A program made the translations under genes and the position numbers. Under the pieces are notes generated by a model. It ran no database searches, was not told where the DNA came from, and was given only the letters and a program-made list of their open reading frames with translations. 64,000 nt of DNA from Bilabrum cf. latius (Eukaryota > Bigyra: Bicosoecida > Bigyra > Bicosoecida), in contig OZ237750.1 of NCBI GenBank assembly GCA_965178125.1, positions 124,001 through 188,000 on the forward strand, in the 5' to 3' direction. This document shows, one piece after another, positions 24,102-34,794 of the stretch; position 1 is the first letter of the stretch, and each line of letters begins with the position of its first letter.

Positions 24102-24700
24102 GGTGTGGGTGGGCAGACTACATGAGGAGAGGGTGAGAGAGGATGTAAAGATGGTCGCAACTTGAAGCCGCCGTGTCGTGGGTGAGCAGACTGTCAGCGT
24201 CCGTTGACACGCGACTTTTAGAGCGAAGAAGAAATTGGATTTGCGCGCACGCAAGGTGTGGAAACCCACGGGTTCTCCCCATGCCGGCCTCAGTTCATCA
24301 CCGGCGGTGACAACCGGGCCGGTTGACAGAGGGCCAGCCTGGCGGCACTCGCACGCAGGAGAGGGCACTAGAGATGCCGCTCCGCGTCACACGGTGGCTG
24401 GGTCCTGCAAGCAGCGTTAGTGTAGATTTGTAGGGATGGGCGGTCTTCATAGCGCCAACAATCGATCTTTAGGGAGTTTGTCGCACGTTTGGCCGCAAGC
24501 CTTGTTTACTGCTATGCTTCTGGAGGCATTATGTGCATGTTGAGAGTGTTGACACTGGATTCGGCCCGGGGCGAAGCCAGTGGCGGGTTGGGATCCGATC
24601 GGCGAGTTCGCATTTTACTGCCTCACGACTAGCCAAGCGAGAGAAAGAACCGTGTAACGCATATTTACCAGCAGATCTTCCTACTTCTGCGCTTAGAACC
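24102..24700. other. Intergenic region before GH79 gene
   Basis: This 599-bp stretch lies between two plus-strand genes. Short open frames exist but show no composition or homology signal. It is the likely 3' flank of the membrane protein and promoter of the hydrolase. I see no RNA gene or repeat. Confidence 0.45.
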
Positions 24701-26659
24701 ATGCTGATCTTAACCAGTGTAATTGTGACAATGGCACATGTATCGTTTGGGTCCCAGATCCATCCCCCGATGCCATCAAGTATCCCAAAGATCGACAACT
24801 CGTGCTCGTGCTCAAAGCCCGACATGAAGAATAGCACGTGCATTGGAACGGGGTACACAGCCGGAAGGCATAAGGATGTTGCTTCACCTTCGGACTGCTG
24901 CTCGCAATGCGATCAAGCCCATGGCTGCATCGCGTGGACCTGGGCCCCGCCATCCGCAGGAAATTACAACTGCTGGCTCAAAGACAACCGCAACTAGGAC
25001 CCACACCGGTGCGATCCCGATCGCGTGAGCGGTGCATGTGGATACGTGCCTCCGAGCCCGTCGCCGTCGCCGGTGCCGACCACCATCCCAGTGTCAGTGC
25101 AAGTGCATGCTGGCGACAAACCGCTTCGCACCCTCCCACCCACGTACATGGGCGTCACGCTGGACTGGTGGCCGCCAAACCGAGGCACATCGGGTGGCTG
25201 GGGCAGCGCTGGATTGCTCAACATCGATCTCCAGAACCCTCGCCTGAGAATGCTCACCCAGGCGCTGAAGGCGGGCACCATCCGCGTGGGCGGCTCCCTC
25301 GACAAGCAGGTCAACTATCTCGTGGGCGGTATGACGAGTGCGCAGTGCGGGGAACAGGGCGGGGACGGGCTCTGCCTCAACATGACCCGGTGGGCCGAGT
25401 TTGTCGATTTCGTGAGCCACTCGGGCGCGAGCCTCACCTGGGGCCTCTCCTACCCCATCGAGAAGGGCACCTCCAAGCTGTGGAACAAGACCAACCCGGA
25501 GGCGTTCTTGGACTACGTGGGCAGGAACGCGACGCAGGCCGGCGTGTTCAACGGCATCGAGCTGGGCGAGGAGCTGCAGCCCAGAGTTTTCGATTCCGGA
25601 TTCGAGCAGTACATGCAGTCCTTCGCCGACTTCAAAGGGGTCCGGGACGAGGCATTCAAATCCGATAGGAGCGGCATCCCGGGCTCCTACGGCCCGTGCC
25701 CGGGCATGTCTTCCTTCGACAGCCCCTCCACCTTCTGGCTGCCCTTGCTCAACAGGACTGCAAGAGACCGGTCCATCGACGCTGTGGTCTTCCACTCGTA
25801 CAACAACCCTCCGCACTGGCCCATGCTCCTAAACAACACCTTACAATAGGCCAGGGAACTAGTGGGCTGGGTCAGAGAGGTCGATACCGCCGTGGGGCTG
25901 CCCAAGCCACGACCCGTGGTGCTGGGGGAGGGCGGTCCCCACAACGGGGGCGGGATCCCCGGTGTGACGAATGCGTACGCGTCCTCTATCTACTACCTCG
26001 ACGCCCTGGGCGCCCTGGCCAAAGCGGGCGTGGATGGGTTCAACCGGCAGACCCTCGTGGGGGGGCATTACGAGCTGCTGAACACCACTACCTTCGAGCC
26101 GTACCCCGACTACTGGGTCGGATACGGTTACAACCGGCTGGTGGGGCCCCAGGTGCTGGAGGCAGAGGTGAGCGATGGGGGAGTGCCTGTCTCTGGAGGA
26201 CCGCTGAACGACACCTTCCGGGTGTACGCCCACTGCGCCGCATCTTCATCGTCATCATCGTTGGGTGGTGGTGGCTCTGTCGGGGCAGGTGAGGTCCCGT
26301 CGGCAGGATCGGGCGACGTGGTTGTGTTCTGGTCTTCTGCATCGGTGTCTGCGACCTTCCAGGTGACCATGCGGGTGTCCAGCCGTGTGACGAAAGGTGG
26401 TGATGGCAGTGGTGGCGGTGTGCTGAGTGCGCAGCAGGGGGCCGAGGTGTACGCCCTGTCACCGGCCGGTGGTGACCTGTACAGCCACACGGTGCAGCTG
26501 AACGGCAAGCCGCTGGTGTTGGGCCCTCAGGACTAGCTCCCGGCATGGGTGCCCGAGCACGTGGCCCCAGGGCCCGATGGGAGTGTGACGATCTCTGTGC
26601 CTCCAATGGGGACGGGGTGGGCGGTGCTAGCAGGGGCGGGGAATATGGCCTGCTTTTGA
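24701..26659 (+). CDS. Secreted glycoside hydrolase family 79 (heparanase/glucuronidase-like) with Cys-rich N-terminal domain
   Basis: Single exon, 652 residues, ATG 24701 to TGA 26657, sense TAG at 24995, 25847 and 26534. The signal peptide is MLILTSVIVTMAHVSFG. Residues ~30-105 form a Cys-rich PAN/apple-like domain (SPSDCCSQCDQAHGCIAWTW). After a Pro/Ser linker comes a GH79 barrel: MGVTLDWWPPNRG, GTIRVGGSLDKQVNY, acid/base candidate Glu in GIELGEEL, nucleophile candidate Glu in VVLGEGGPHNGGGIPG (compare WLGETSSAYGGGAP of heparanase), then YYLDALGALAKAGVDGFNRQ, YPDYWVGYGYNRLVG and FRVYAHC. The family cleaves glucuronosyl linkages in polysaccharides. The C-terminal beta domain carries Ser/Gly-rich inserts. 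Multiple Asn-X-Ser/Thr sites fit secretion. Substrate not predictable. Confidence 0.88.
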
Positions 26660-27071
26660 ATTTAGTTATTTTTTACCATATATTCTGGATCATGTTTTGT
26701 ACTAGAACTGTCCGGTTAGGCGCAGATCTACCGGGAACGTCGCCCTGACATACAAACCTGGACCCAATCCGGACAATTGCATCTTTGAATCGGATATCCC
26801 GGATTCGAAGTATTGAACAACTTTCACGACTTGTCGACAAGCCCGAGCGCCATGCACAGCGTGCGACCTCAGCCTTAGAGGTGTAAGCCCCTCACGCACT
26901 ATCTCCGCCCATTTTTCCCTCCCTTCGCAACTCTCCTTTGCCTGCACCTCCATCACATCACACAACTGGTTGACTCGCCCAAGCACTACACTCTGCGCGC
27001 GACCTCGGCCCTTGAGGTCCAAGCCCTTCACGTACCAACACCTTCACGTGTTCATCTAGACTAATCAATCA
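26660..27071. other. Convergent 3' intergenic region
   Basis: This 412-bp stretch lies between the 3' ends of the GH79 and giant TPR genes. It contains an inverted repeat, tgtccggtt at about 26708 and aatccggaca at about 26768, able to form a hairpin. Two similar minus-strand segments (around 26860-26905 and 27000-27040) look like a small duplication. No gene is supported. Confidence 0.4.
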
Positions 27072-30000
27072 TCAATACAGCGCAAAACCAACATTCCAAA
27101 TCCAGTAAACCCCGAGTACCAGCACAACTAGACATGCAATTGCATATAGCAAGAAACAAGTAGGCCCAGAGCAGCCTTGATACAGCCAGCAGACGGCCAT
27201 ATTGTTCAGCGTGCTGGCGTAGTGAGGATGCTGCTTGCCCAGCGCGGTCTCGCACACCTGCCTGCATTGCTCATACAGCTCCATGGCCTCCCCATACCGC
27301 CCCTGCGACTGCAAGCAGTTGGCCATATTGTTCAGTGTGGTGGCGTAGTCAGGATGCTGCTTGCCCAGCGCGGTCTCGCGCACCTGCCTGCATTGCTCAT
27401 ACAGCTCCATGGCCTCCCCATACCGCCCCTGTAACTGCAAGCAGCTGGCCATATTGTTCAGTGTGGTGGCGTAGTCAGGATGCTGCTTGCCCAGCGCAGT
27501 CTCATACACCTGCCTGCATTGCTCATGCAGCTCCATGGCCTCCCCATACCGCCCCTGCGACTGCAAGCAGTTGGCCATATTGTTCAGTGTGGTGGCGTAG
27601 TCAGGATGCTGCTTGCCCAGCGCAGTCTCATACACCTGCCTGCATTGCTCATACAGCTCCATGGCCTCCCCATACCGCCCCTGCGACTGCAAGCAGCTGG
27701 CCATATTGTTCAGCGTGCTGGCGTAGTGAGGATGCTGCTTGCCCAGCGCGGTCTCGCGCACCTGCCTGCATTGCTCATGCAGCTCCATGGCCTCCCCATA
27801 CCGGCCCTGCGACTGCAAGCAGTTGGCCATATTGTTCAGTGTGGTGGCGTAGTGAGGATGCTGCTTGCCCAGAGCAGTCTCATACACCTGCCTGCATTGC
27901 TCATGCAGCTCCATGGCCTCCCCATACCGGCCCTGCGACTGCAAGCAGTAGGCCATATTGTTCAGCGTACTGGCGTAGTCAGGATGCTGCTTGCCCAGCG
28001 CGGTCTCGCGCACCTGCCTGCATTGCTCATGCAGCTCCATGGCCTCCCCATACCGCTCCTGCGAATACAAGCAGTTGGCCATATTGTACAGCGTGCTGGC
28101 GTAGTCAGGATGCTGCTTGCCCAGCGCGGTCTCGCGCACCTGCCTGCATTGCTCATACAGCTCCATGGCCTCCCCATACCGGCCCTGCGACTGCAAGCAG
28201 CTGGCCATATTGTTCAGTGTGGTGGCGTAGTCAGGATGCTGCTTGCCCAGCGCGGTCTCGCGCACCTGCCTGCATTGCTCATACAGCTCCATGGCCTCCC
28301 CATACCGGCCCTGCGACTGCAAGCAGCAGGCCATATTGTTCAGCGTGGTGGCGTAGTCAGGATGCTGCTTGCCCAGCGCGGTCTCGCGCACCTGCCTGCA
28401 TTGCTCATGCAGCTCCATGGCCTCCCCATACCGGCCCTGCGAATACAAGCAGTTGGCCATATTGTACAGCGTGCTGGCGTAGTCAGGATGCTGCTTGCCC
28501 AGCGCGGTCTCGCGCACCTGCCTGCATTGCTCATACAGCTCCATGGCCTCCCCATACCGGCCCTGCGACTGCAAGCAGCTGGCCATATTGTTCAGTGTGC
28601 TGGCGTAGTCAGGATGCTGCTTGCCCAGCGCAGTCTCGCGCACCTGCCTGCATTGCTCATACAGCTCCATGGCCTCCCCCTACCGGCCCTGCGAATACAA
28701 GCAGTTGGCCATATTGTTCAGCGTGCTGGCGTAGTCAGGATGCTGCTTGCCCAGCGCGGTCTCGCGCACCTGCCTGCATTGCTCATGCAGCTCCATGGCC
28801 TCCCCATACCGACCCTGCGAATGCAAGCAGCTGGCCATATTGTTCAGCGTGGTGGCGTAGTCAGGATGCTGCTTGCCCAGCGCGGTCTCATACACCTGCC
28901 TGCATTGCTCATGCAGCTCCATGGCCTCCCCATACCGCCCCTGCGACCGCAAGCAGTTGGCCATATCGTACAACGTGCTGGCGTAGTGAGGATGCTGCTT
29001 GCCCAGCGCGGTCTCGCGCACCTGCCTGCATTGCTCATGCAGCTCCATGGCCTCCCCATACCGGCCCTGCGACTGCAAGCAGTTGGCCATATTGTTCAGT
29101 GTGGTGGCGTAGTGAGGATGCTGCTTGCCCAGAGCAGTCTCATACACCTGCCTGCATTGCTCATGCAGCTCCATGGCCTCCCCATACCGGCCCTGCGACT
29201 GCAAGCAGTAGGCCATATTGTTCAGCGTACTGGCGTAGTCAGGATGCTGCTTGCCCAGCGCGGTCTCGCGCACCTGCCTGCATTGCTCATGCAGCTCCAT
29301 GGCCTCCCCATACCGGCCCTGCGACTGCAAGCAGTTGGCCATATTGTTCAGTGTGGTGGCGTAGTCAGGATGCTGCTTGCCCAGCGCAGTCTCATACACC
29401 TGCCTGCATTGCTCATGCAGCTCCATGGCCTCCCCATACCGGCCCTGCGACTGCAAGCAGTTGGCCATATTGTTCAGTGTGCTGGCGTAGTCAGGATGCT
29501 GCTTGCCCAGCGCGGTCTCGCGCACCTGCCTGCATTGCTCATGCAGCTCCATGGCCTCCCCATACCGCCCCTGCGACTGCAAGCAGTTGGCCATTTTGTT
29601 CAGCGTGGTGGCGTAGTCAGGATGCTGCTTGCCCAGCGCGGTCTCATACACCTGCCTGCATTGCTCATGCAGCTCCATGGCCTCCCCATACCGACCCTGC
29701 GAATGCAAGCAGCTGGCCATATTGTTCAGCGTGGTGGCGTAGTCAGGATGCTGCTTGCCCAGCACGGTCTCGCGCACCTGCCTGCATTGCTCATACAGCT
29801 CCACGGCCTCCCCATACCGGCCCTGCGACTGCAAGCAGCTGGCCATATTGTTCAGCGTGGTGGCGTAGTGAGGATGCTGCTTGCCCAGCACGGTCTCGCG
29901 CACCTGCCTGCATTGCTCATACAGCTCCATGGCCTCGTCAAAGTGGCATTGCGCTTGTAGCCAGTTAGACAAATGGACTGACCTAGATACCACTGTTGAT

Positions 30001-33000
30001 GTCCGAGGATCTTGCTATGCATGTTTGCACGAAGCAGTGTAGGCCCTGTACTAAAATTCCAAATGTTTTACGATGCATGCGACCTCCACACCTCGCAGCC
30101 CAGACGAACGTTTCGAGAGTACGCGAAGTGCATTTATGCTAGGGTTAAGCTGCATGCTTGTAGATCTCTGGGCATGACTCAACTCCCGCACCAGTGATAT
30201 CGCGCTCTCAAGAGGTGCTCTCTTGTGCGCACCACCTCTCGCTGCTAGGTCTGTGCCAACGCAAGATGTAGATGCAGATGTGGCTACATCTACTTCTAGC
30301 GACTTCTCAGAGCGGCTGAAAGCTGCAGCTCGAGGACTCAGCGAAACAGGAACGTTTGCAATTCCTTTGGAAGCAAAGGCAAGCGCGCAAGATTTTGCAA
30401 CGTTCACTCTGCTTACTACGGATTCAGTAGAGCTTACGAGCCTATGAGGTGTATCGTCGTGCAATAGAGCATGCATCACGCACTGTTGTTCATCTCTGCC
30501 CTCCAGCTGTGGAACTAGCATTCTTGCATGCCTCAGCCCGAGTCCAAATGAGTGCATCACACGTTTTAGCACCTGGCGGCAAATGGTTGGATTCCTAGTC
30601 ACCACGTCGGCGTGGCTGCTTTGTTCCATCGCTAGCTGGTCTCGGTACCGGCCTAGAACCTTCGTACGTGCGTTTTCATATAGCTTCTGGATGCACTCCC
30701 TAGCTCGTGACATGGCCTCTGCATTCCCTGCCATGATCAGGTCAGGGCTCAGGCCCTCGAATGCATCCTCGCCCACAAGCTCCCGCAGCCGATGGGCAGC
30801 CTCGGGAGGCAGCAGGCACGTTATGGCCGCATTGCCAGAGTAGTACCATCGTGGACATGCCACGATCGCCAGCATGGCCACATGTCCGCTACTGTCCTTG
30901 GCACTAGCACTGATACACCCTGCATCCATGTGGCGCTGCATATGGTCGGCCTGGAATCGGATCCCAGCCAAGCCATCGGTGGACTCGCACCAGCGATGCA
31001 GGGCAGCTGATACGCCCTCGACTGATAAGGCCTTGCAGCCCGACTCCAGACAGAATGAGTCCAACTGACCATGGTGCATAGCTTGTACGGTATCAACACC
31101 TGATGCAACGTCTGATCTCGCATCAATCGCCCACACCCGCGGCTTGGCCTCATCTGACCTCATCCAGTCCATCCACACCACATCTGGGATCAGCAAGCGG
31201 TGCGTGTCCAGCACCATGCGCTGCCCACTGGGAAGCTAGTGCAACTCCACATCGAACGGTAATAAGAGCCTGTGGTCAACACCGTGTGACCGCTCGCATA
31301 CGTGCTCTACGTTGGGTACTGGCTTTCTGTAGTCCAAGTCCACACCTGTTTTGATGATTTCGGCATGAACAGCCCGGGCCAGCTCTTGCTCTTGCAAAGT
31401 GAGACTCTATTCGTCCTCTGCTGTCAGTCGCATGTCCGTCGGATCCAGTATCTTCCTGAGGCGCTTCACGCTGTCCGGATTCATGCCACGATCTAGCAGG
31501 AGGTCCAAAAAGGTCTTTTGGGTTGACGCATCAGAGCCAAGCGCTGCTACAGCCGAAGCGGCACATTTGCCATCATCATCTGAATTAGATGCGTCGACAG
31601 CAAGATCCGAGCCAGAGACTAGAACTATGCCTGAGTTGCTTTCACCAGCTCCCTGGTTCCCTGCCTCGCACATATACTTGTGCTGCACCACCACTCCAAC
31701 CTTGCGATCCACATACTCTGCAATCCCGAAATGCCGGGCCAAGGGCTTCACAACGTCCTCCAGCTGCTCTTCGTCCCAGTGCATGGAGCTGCCAGCGTCT
31801 GATGACCCCACACGCAGCGTGGTGTCTCGAATGGAAGCATTGAATGCAGCCTGAAAGTCTACCGATTCACCTGTCTCTCTCTGCTCCCGTTGGCATTTCT
31901 TGAAGTTCTCCATGCTCCACGCCATGCACCCTCGCACGTCCACGCGAGCAAATGCCTGCACGCGGATATCATGTGACCCACCACCTACAATGCTCACCCG
32001 CACATCCACGCACACCAGCAAGGGTGTTGACACGTGCACGCTGTCCATCGCGTGCACCCACCGACTCGCCGCTGCCTCCCGCTTCGCAGCCTTGGCCGCC
32101 ATGCGCGTGCTGCCGTAGATGTTTTCATGGTCTAAGGCGAACTTCAGGAACAGACCCAGGCTCTCATGTACAGCCTTGATACCACCGGCCATGCCCCCTG
32201 CATCGATGAACTTGAGACCCAGGGTCTCCTCGATCTTGGCCTTGTCCCCATCGGTGAAGCCCACGGGATCCAGCGACCTGTCCCCGTGCCTCCATTTCAT
32301 ATCCACCTCAGGGAAGCCCTCCAGCGCCTTGTGTACGTCCTGACTGAAGAGTGAACCGATCCGTTCTAGCCTCTGCTTGCGTTCCTTCTGCTCATATGGC
32401 CACAGGGCCACGGTGCGCTTGGCGGCCTCGAAGGCGGGCTGTCGGCCTCGAGGGCCAGGCCTGTCATCGATTTCTTGTGATTGGAAACTTGGATCACGCA
32501 ATGAATGGAACAGGTCAGCAGATTTTCCGCCAGCGTCGGCTGCCCCGCTGTACTTGATGCTGCCCCAGCCAGCGGTCCATGCAGGTGCCGTTGCGTGCGT
32601 GGGCGGGGTTGATGGCTCGGGGTCGGCTGCTCCCGCACCGGATGCAGCAGGGACAGGTGGACGAGGAGGAGTACGAGAGGGGCTGGGCCCAGCTGATGAT
32701 GCATCATCAAGGTCTCTGTCAGGCGGGTGGTTCGATGCTATCCCGCTGCTGTCACCGCCGGGGGCAACCGGAACGTCTGGATCCTCTGCAGGGTCGTAGG
32801 GGTCATTGGCTGGCTCGGGTATGGCACCACCGACGGCACTTGCTCCGCCTGTTGGTGCGCTTGGTATATTTGGATCCGCGGTACAGAATACAGCTGCTCC
32901 TCTAGCTGCACCTGAAGTAGCCATAGACTGCGAAGCCGCAGCTGGGCTTGACGAATCGGCGGAAGGCTCGTCATTCGGTGCTTCTACCGCCGCGCTAGAC

Positions 33001-33191
33001 CCGTCTCCATCTTCAAAATTTGGTGCAAAATCAATGCTGGAAGGAGCCGCTTCTATACTGCCAACAATTCGCGCATTGTGCCCATCATGGCCGTCGACTG
33101 CGCTTGAGCTAGCTGCGGTGGATCGCGGTTCTGGAGACTCCCCCACAGTGGTAACCGGACCCAACGGAAGTTTACTTGCTGAATCACTCAT
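27072..33191 (-). CDS. Giant TPR-array protein (kinesin-light-chain-type repeats) with C-terminal membrane segment
   Basis: Single exon of 2040 codons, 2039 residues, ATG 33191 to TGA 27072, with sense TAG at 31407, 31236, 30051, 30015 and 28680. Three zones are visible. Residues 1-~200 are disordered, acidic and Pro/Ser-rich (MSDSASKLPLGPV). Residues ~200-1070 are globular and not recognised (blocks LFSQDVHKALEGFPEVDMKW, WVHAMDSVHVSTPLLVCVDV, HVAMLAIVACPRWYYSGNAA). Then 22 tandem 42-residue TPRs follow the pattern LGKQHPDYATTLNNMA, CLQSQGRYGEAMELYEQC, RQVRETA, as in kinesin light chains. The end, FLLYAIACLVVLVLGVYW, is a single membrane helix. TPR superhelices bind peptides; the membrane tail suggests anchoring. 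The gene's length without introns is notable. Confidence 0.85.
27180..29945 (-). repeat. 22-copy 126-bp tandem repeat (TPR coding)
   Basis: The unit is 126 bp (42 codons), with phase markers at 27226, 27352 and so on to 29872. Units differ at only a few positions. Variants recur at fixed distance: the agagcagtctcatacacc variant at about 27856 and 29116 lies 1260 bp (10 units) apart together with its flanking units, and a gaatacaagcag variant recurs 378 bp (3 units) apart. This indicates unequal exchange of multi-unit blocks. Confidence 0.92.
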
Positions 33192-33590
33192 AATGGGAAA
33201 AATGGTTCAATATTGCCTATATTGTAGCGAGAATCAGCGAGAATCAGCTAGAATTAGCTCTATCTGCGGTTTGTGAATAATGGGGCTACTGGATCAGGTA
33301 CTTCAGAAGTACAGAAAGTATCAATACATCCAATGAATGCACTAGTATACAAAGCTAGCATCATTAACCAACATGTTAAAATCCTCACAGATTCAAGTTA
33401 GGCAGATTGGTATTGGGAACGTCGACTTGACCAGTCGGTTACAACCGCCTGAGGGTGTTGAACTTTCAAGAAGAAGATTAAAACCGCCTGGAGATTTCTT
33501 CAAAAGTGAAGAAAGAGTGAAGAAAAGCCAAAAAATTTCCATAACGTTACTACATAATCTGTATTAATCGTCATCTTTTCACAATGCTGG
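33192..33590. other. AT-rich upstream region of the giant TPR gene
   Basis: About 400 bp of AT-rich sequence with short direct repeats (gagaatcagc twice near 33228). It is the probable promoter and 5' leader of the gene at 27072-33191. No coding signal. Confidence 0.45.
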
Positions 33591-33593
33591 CGC

Positions 33594-33752
33594 ACCATTC
33601 TAGGTTGCACTTGTTTACTACACAAGGTGGTGGTGGTTTCCCACCTCCACCCATCATCCCAGGGGGTAGTCTTGTTTGATGGCCCCCCTTGCAGGCCCGC
33701 AACGGCCATGCTGACTGCCCTTCGGGGTCTGTCAGCGTGGCCTTGGGCTTGT
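33594..33752 (+). repeat. ~155-bp dispersed repeat, copy 1
   Basis: Starts attctaggttgcacttgttt and ends ggccttgggctt; nearly identical to 33974-34130. It contains a hairpin, ctgac...cccttcgggg...gtcag. Non-coding. Confidence 0.8.
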
Positions 33753-33807
33753 GGGGGGGACAGGGGTTGCCGCGCCGGCATGATCCGGCGCAGGCTGGGA
33801 TGGTGGG

Positions 33808-33973
33808 CGGATTAGATCAACCGATCTGGTCCAATTGTCTTGCTAGGAAGCTCTCACTTGGTACTATTGTATGCTTCTTTGCTATTATTTGTGAGTGCCG
33901 GTGAGCCGAGCTCCCCGGTATAGTTACGTGCACTTTAGTGCGCTAGAATGAGGTATAACTAGAAGTGATTGCA
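33808..33973 (+). repeat. 166-bp direct repeat, copy 1
   Basis: Begins cggattagatcaaccgatct and ends agaagtgattgca. By eye it is base-for-base identical to 37373-37538. It is AT-richer than the genes and carries a small hairpin (gcac-ttta-gtgc near 33938). Copy 2 ends 35 bp before the transposase start codon. Confidence 0.9.
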
Positions 33974-34130
33974 CATTCTAGGTTGCACTTGTTTACTACA
34001 CAAGGTGGTGGTGGTTTCCCACCTCCACCCATCATCCCAGGGGGTAGTCTTGTTTGATGGCCCCCCTTGCAGGCCCGCAACGGCCATGCTGACTGCCCTT
34101 CGGGGTCTGTCAGCGTGGCCTTGGGCTTTG
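33974..34130 (+). repeat. ~155-bp dispersed repeat, copy 2
   Basis: Nearly identical to 33594-33752 and directly abuts the end of the first 166-bp repeat, so the order is A-B-A'...B'. After the shared part the two copies diverge abruptly. Confidence 0.8.
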
Positions 34131-34790
34131 CCAACTTGGCTTGTCAAGGGAGGCCAGACTGGGATGTGTGTGTTTAGTTGTGCAGTGTGCGTGCAGCCCT
34201 TGTGGTCTTATGCACTATGTGTTCGGTCCAGCATGCGTGCCGTGATAGGCGCGAGGTGTAGGCGGCGGACTCCACAGGGTGGTTGTCCTGCCCGGGTGAG
34301 GCAGGAGTCCAGCTGTCCTCTACGGTCGCATGGTAAGGTAGCCGAGCGTAGCGAGCTACGCAGTGTGGGGATGTAGGGGTGACTCGGTGTCGACCCTAAT
34401 CCCCGGTGGTAGTTTCCACCATGGTCGTATGTTGCAGTACAGCACGTATTCGAGAACCTATCGCTGGAATAACTTAAAAGTCGTGTTGTTTCTTCAATGC
34501 AACATGCTCACCTAAGAGTGCCAGGTGCGTTGGGGGGCGCTTAGCGCCGGCCCCCATGGTGGCCCATCCGTAGGGAAGTAGGCCGGCCAGCCGTGGGGAT
34601 CTGCGCGGCGCGTCCCCCGCCGGTGCTGGGACCTGGGGTGGGGCCGGGTCGTGTGGCGCGTGACCGCTGGCTGCCGTCGCGGTACAGAGCTGGTTGATCT
34701 CAGAAGCCGTTCGCGAGGCTGGGGTCATTGGTGTTGGCCCTGCCGATGCGGCTGGTTTCGCTGACGTGAGCAGGCGAAGAGCCGCGTCCC
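34131..34790. other. Unique GC-rich non-coding segment inside the repeat block
   Basis: About 660 bp without a coding signal in either strand. Several short dyads are visible (gtagccgagcgtagcgagctac near 34340; ccccggtggtagtttccacc near 34402). It may be the body of a non-autonomous element or a spacer. Not recognised. Confidence 0.4.
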
Positions 34791-34794
34791 GCAC

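Noticed and set aside
27335-29968. Two very long plus-strand open frames (over 800 codons) across the TPR array
   Set aside because: They are antisense shadows of the 126-bp repeat, whose period keeps all frames in phase; the minus strand encodes canonical TPRs and joins to coding sequence on both sides.
33808-33973. Hammerhead ribozyme in the 166-bp repeat (Penelope or retrozyme type)
   Set aside because: The conserved CUGAUGA and GAAA core is not present on either strand.
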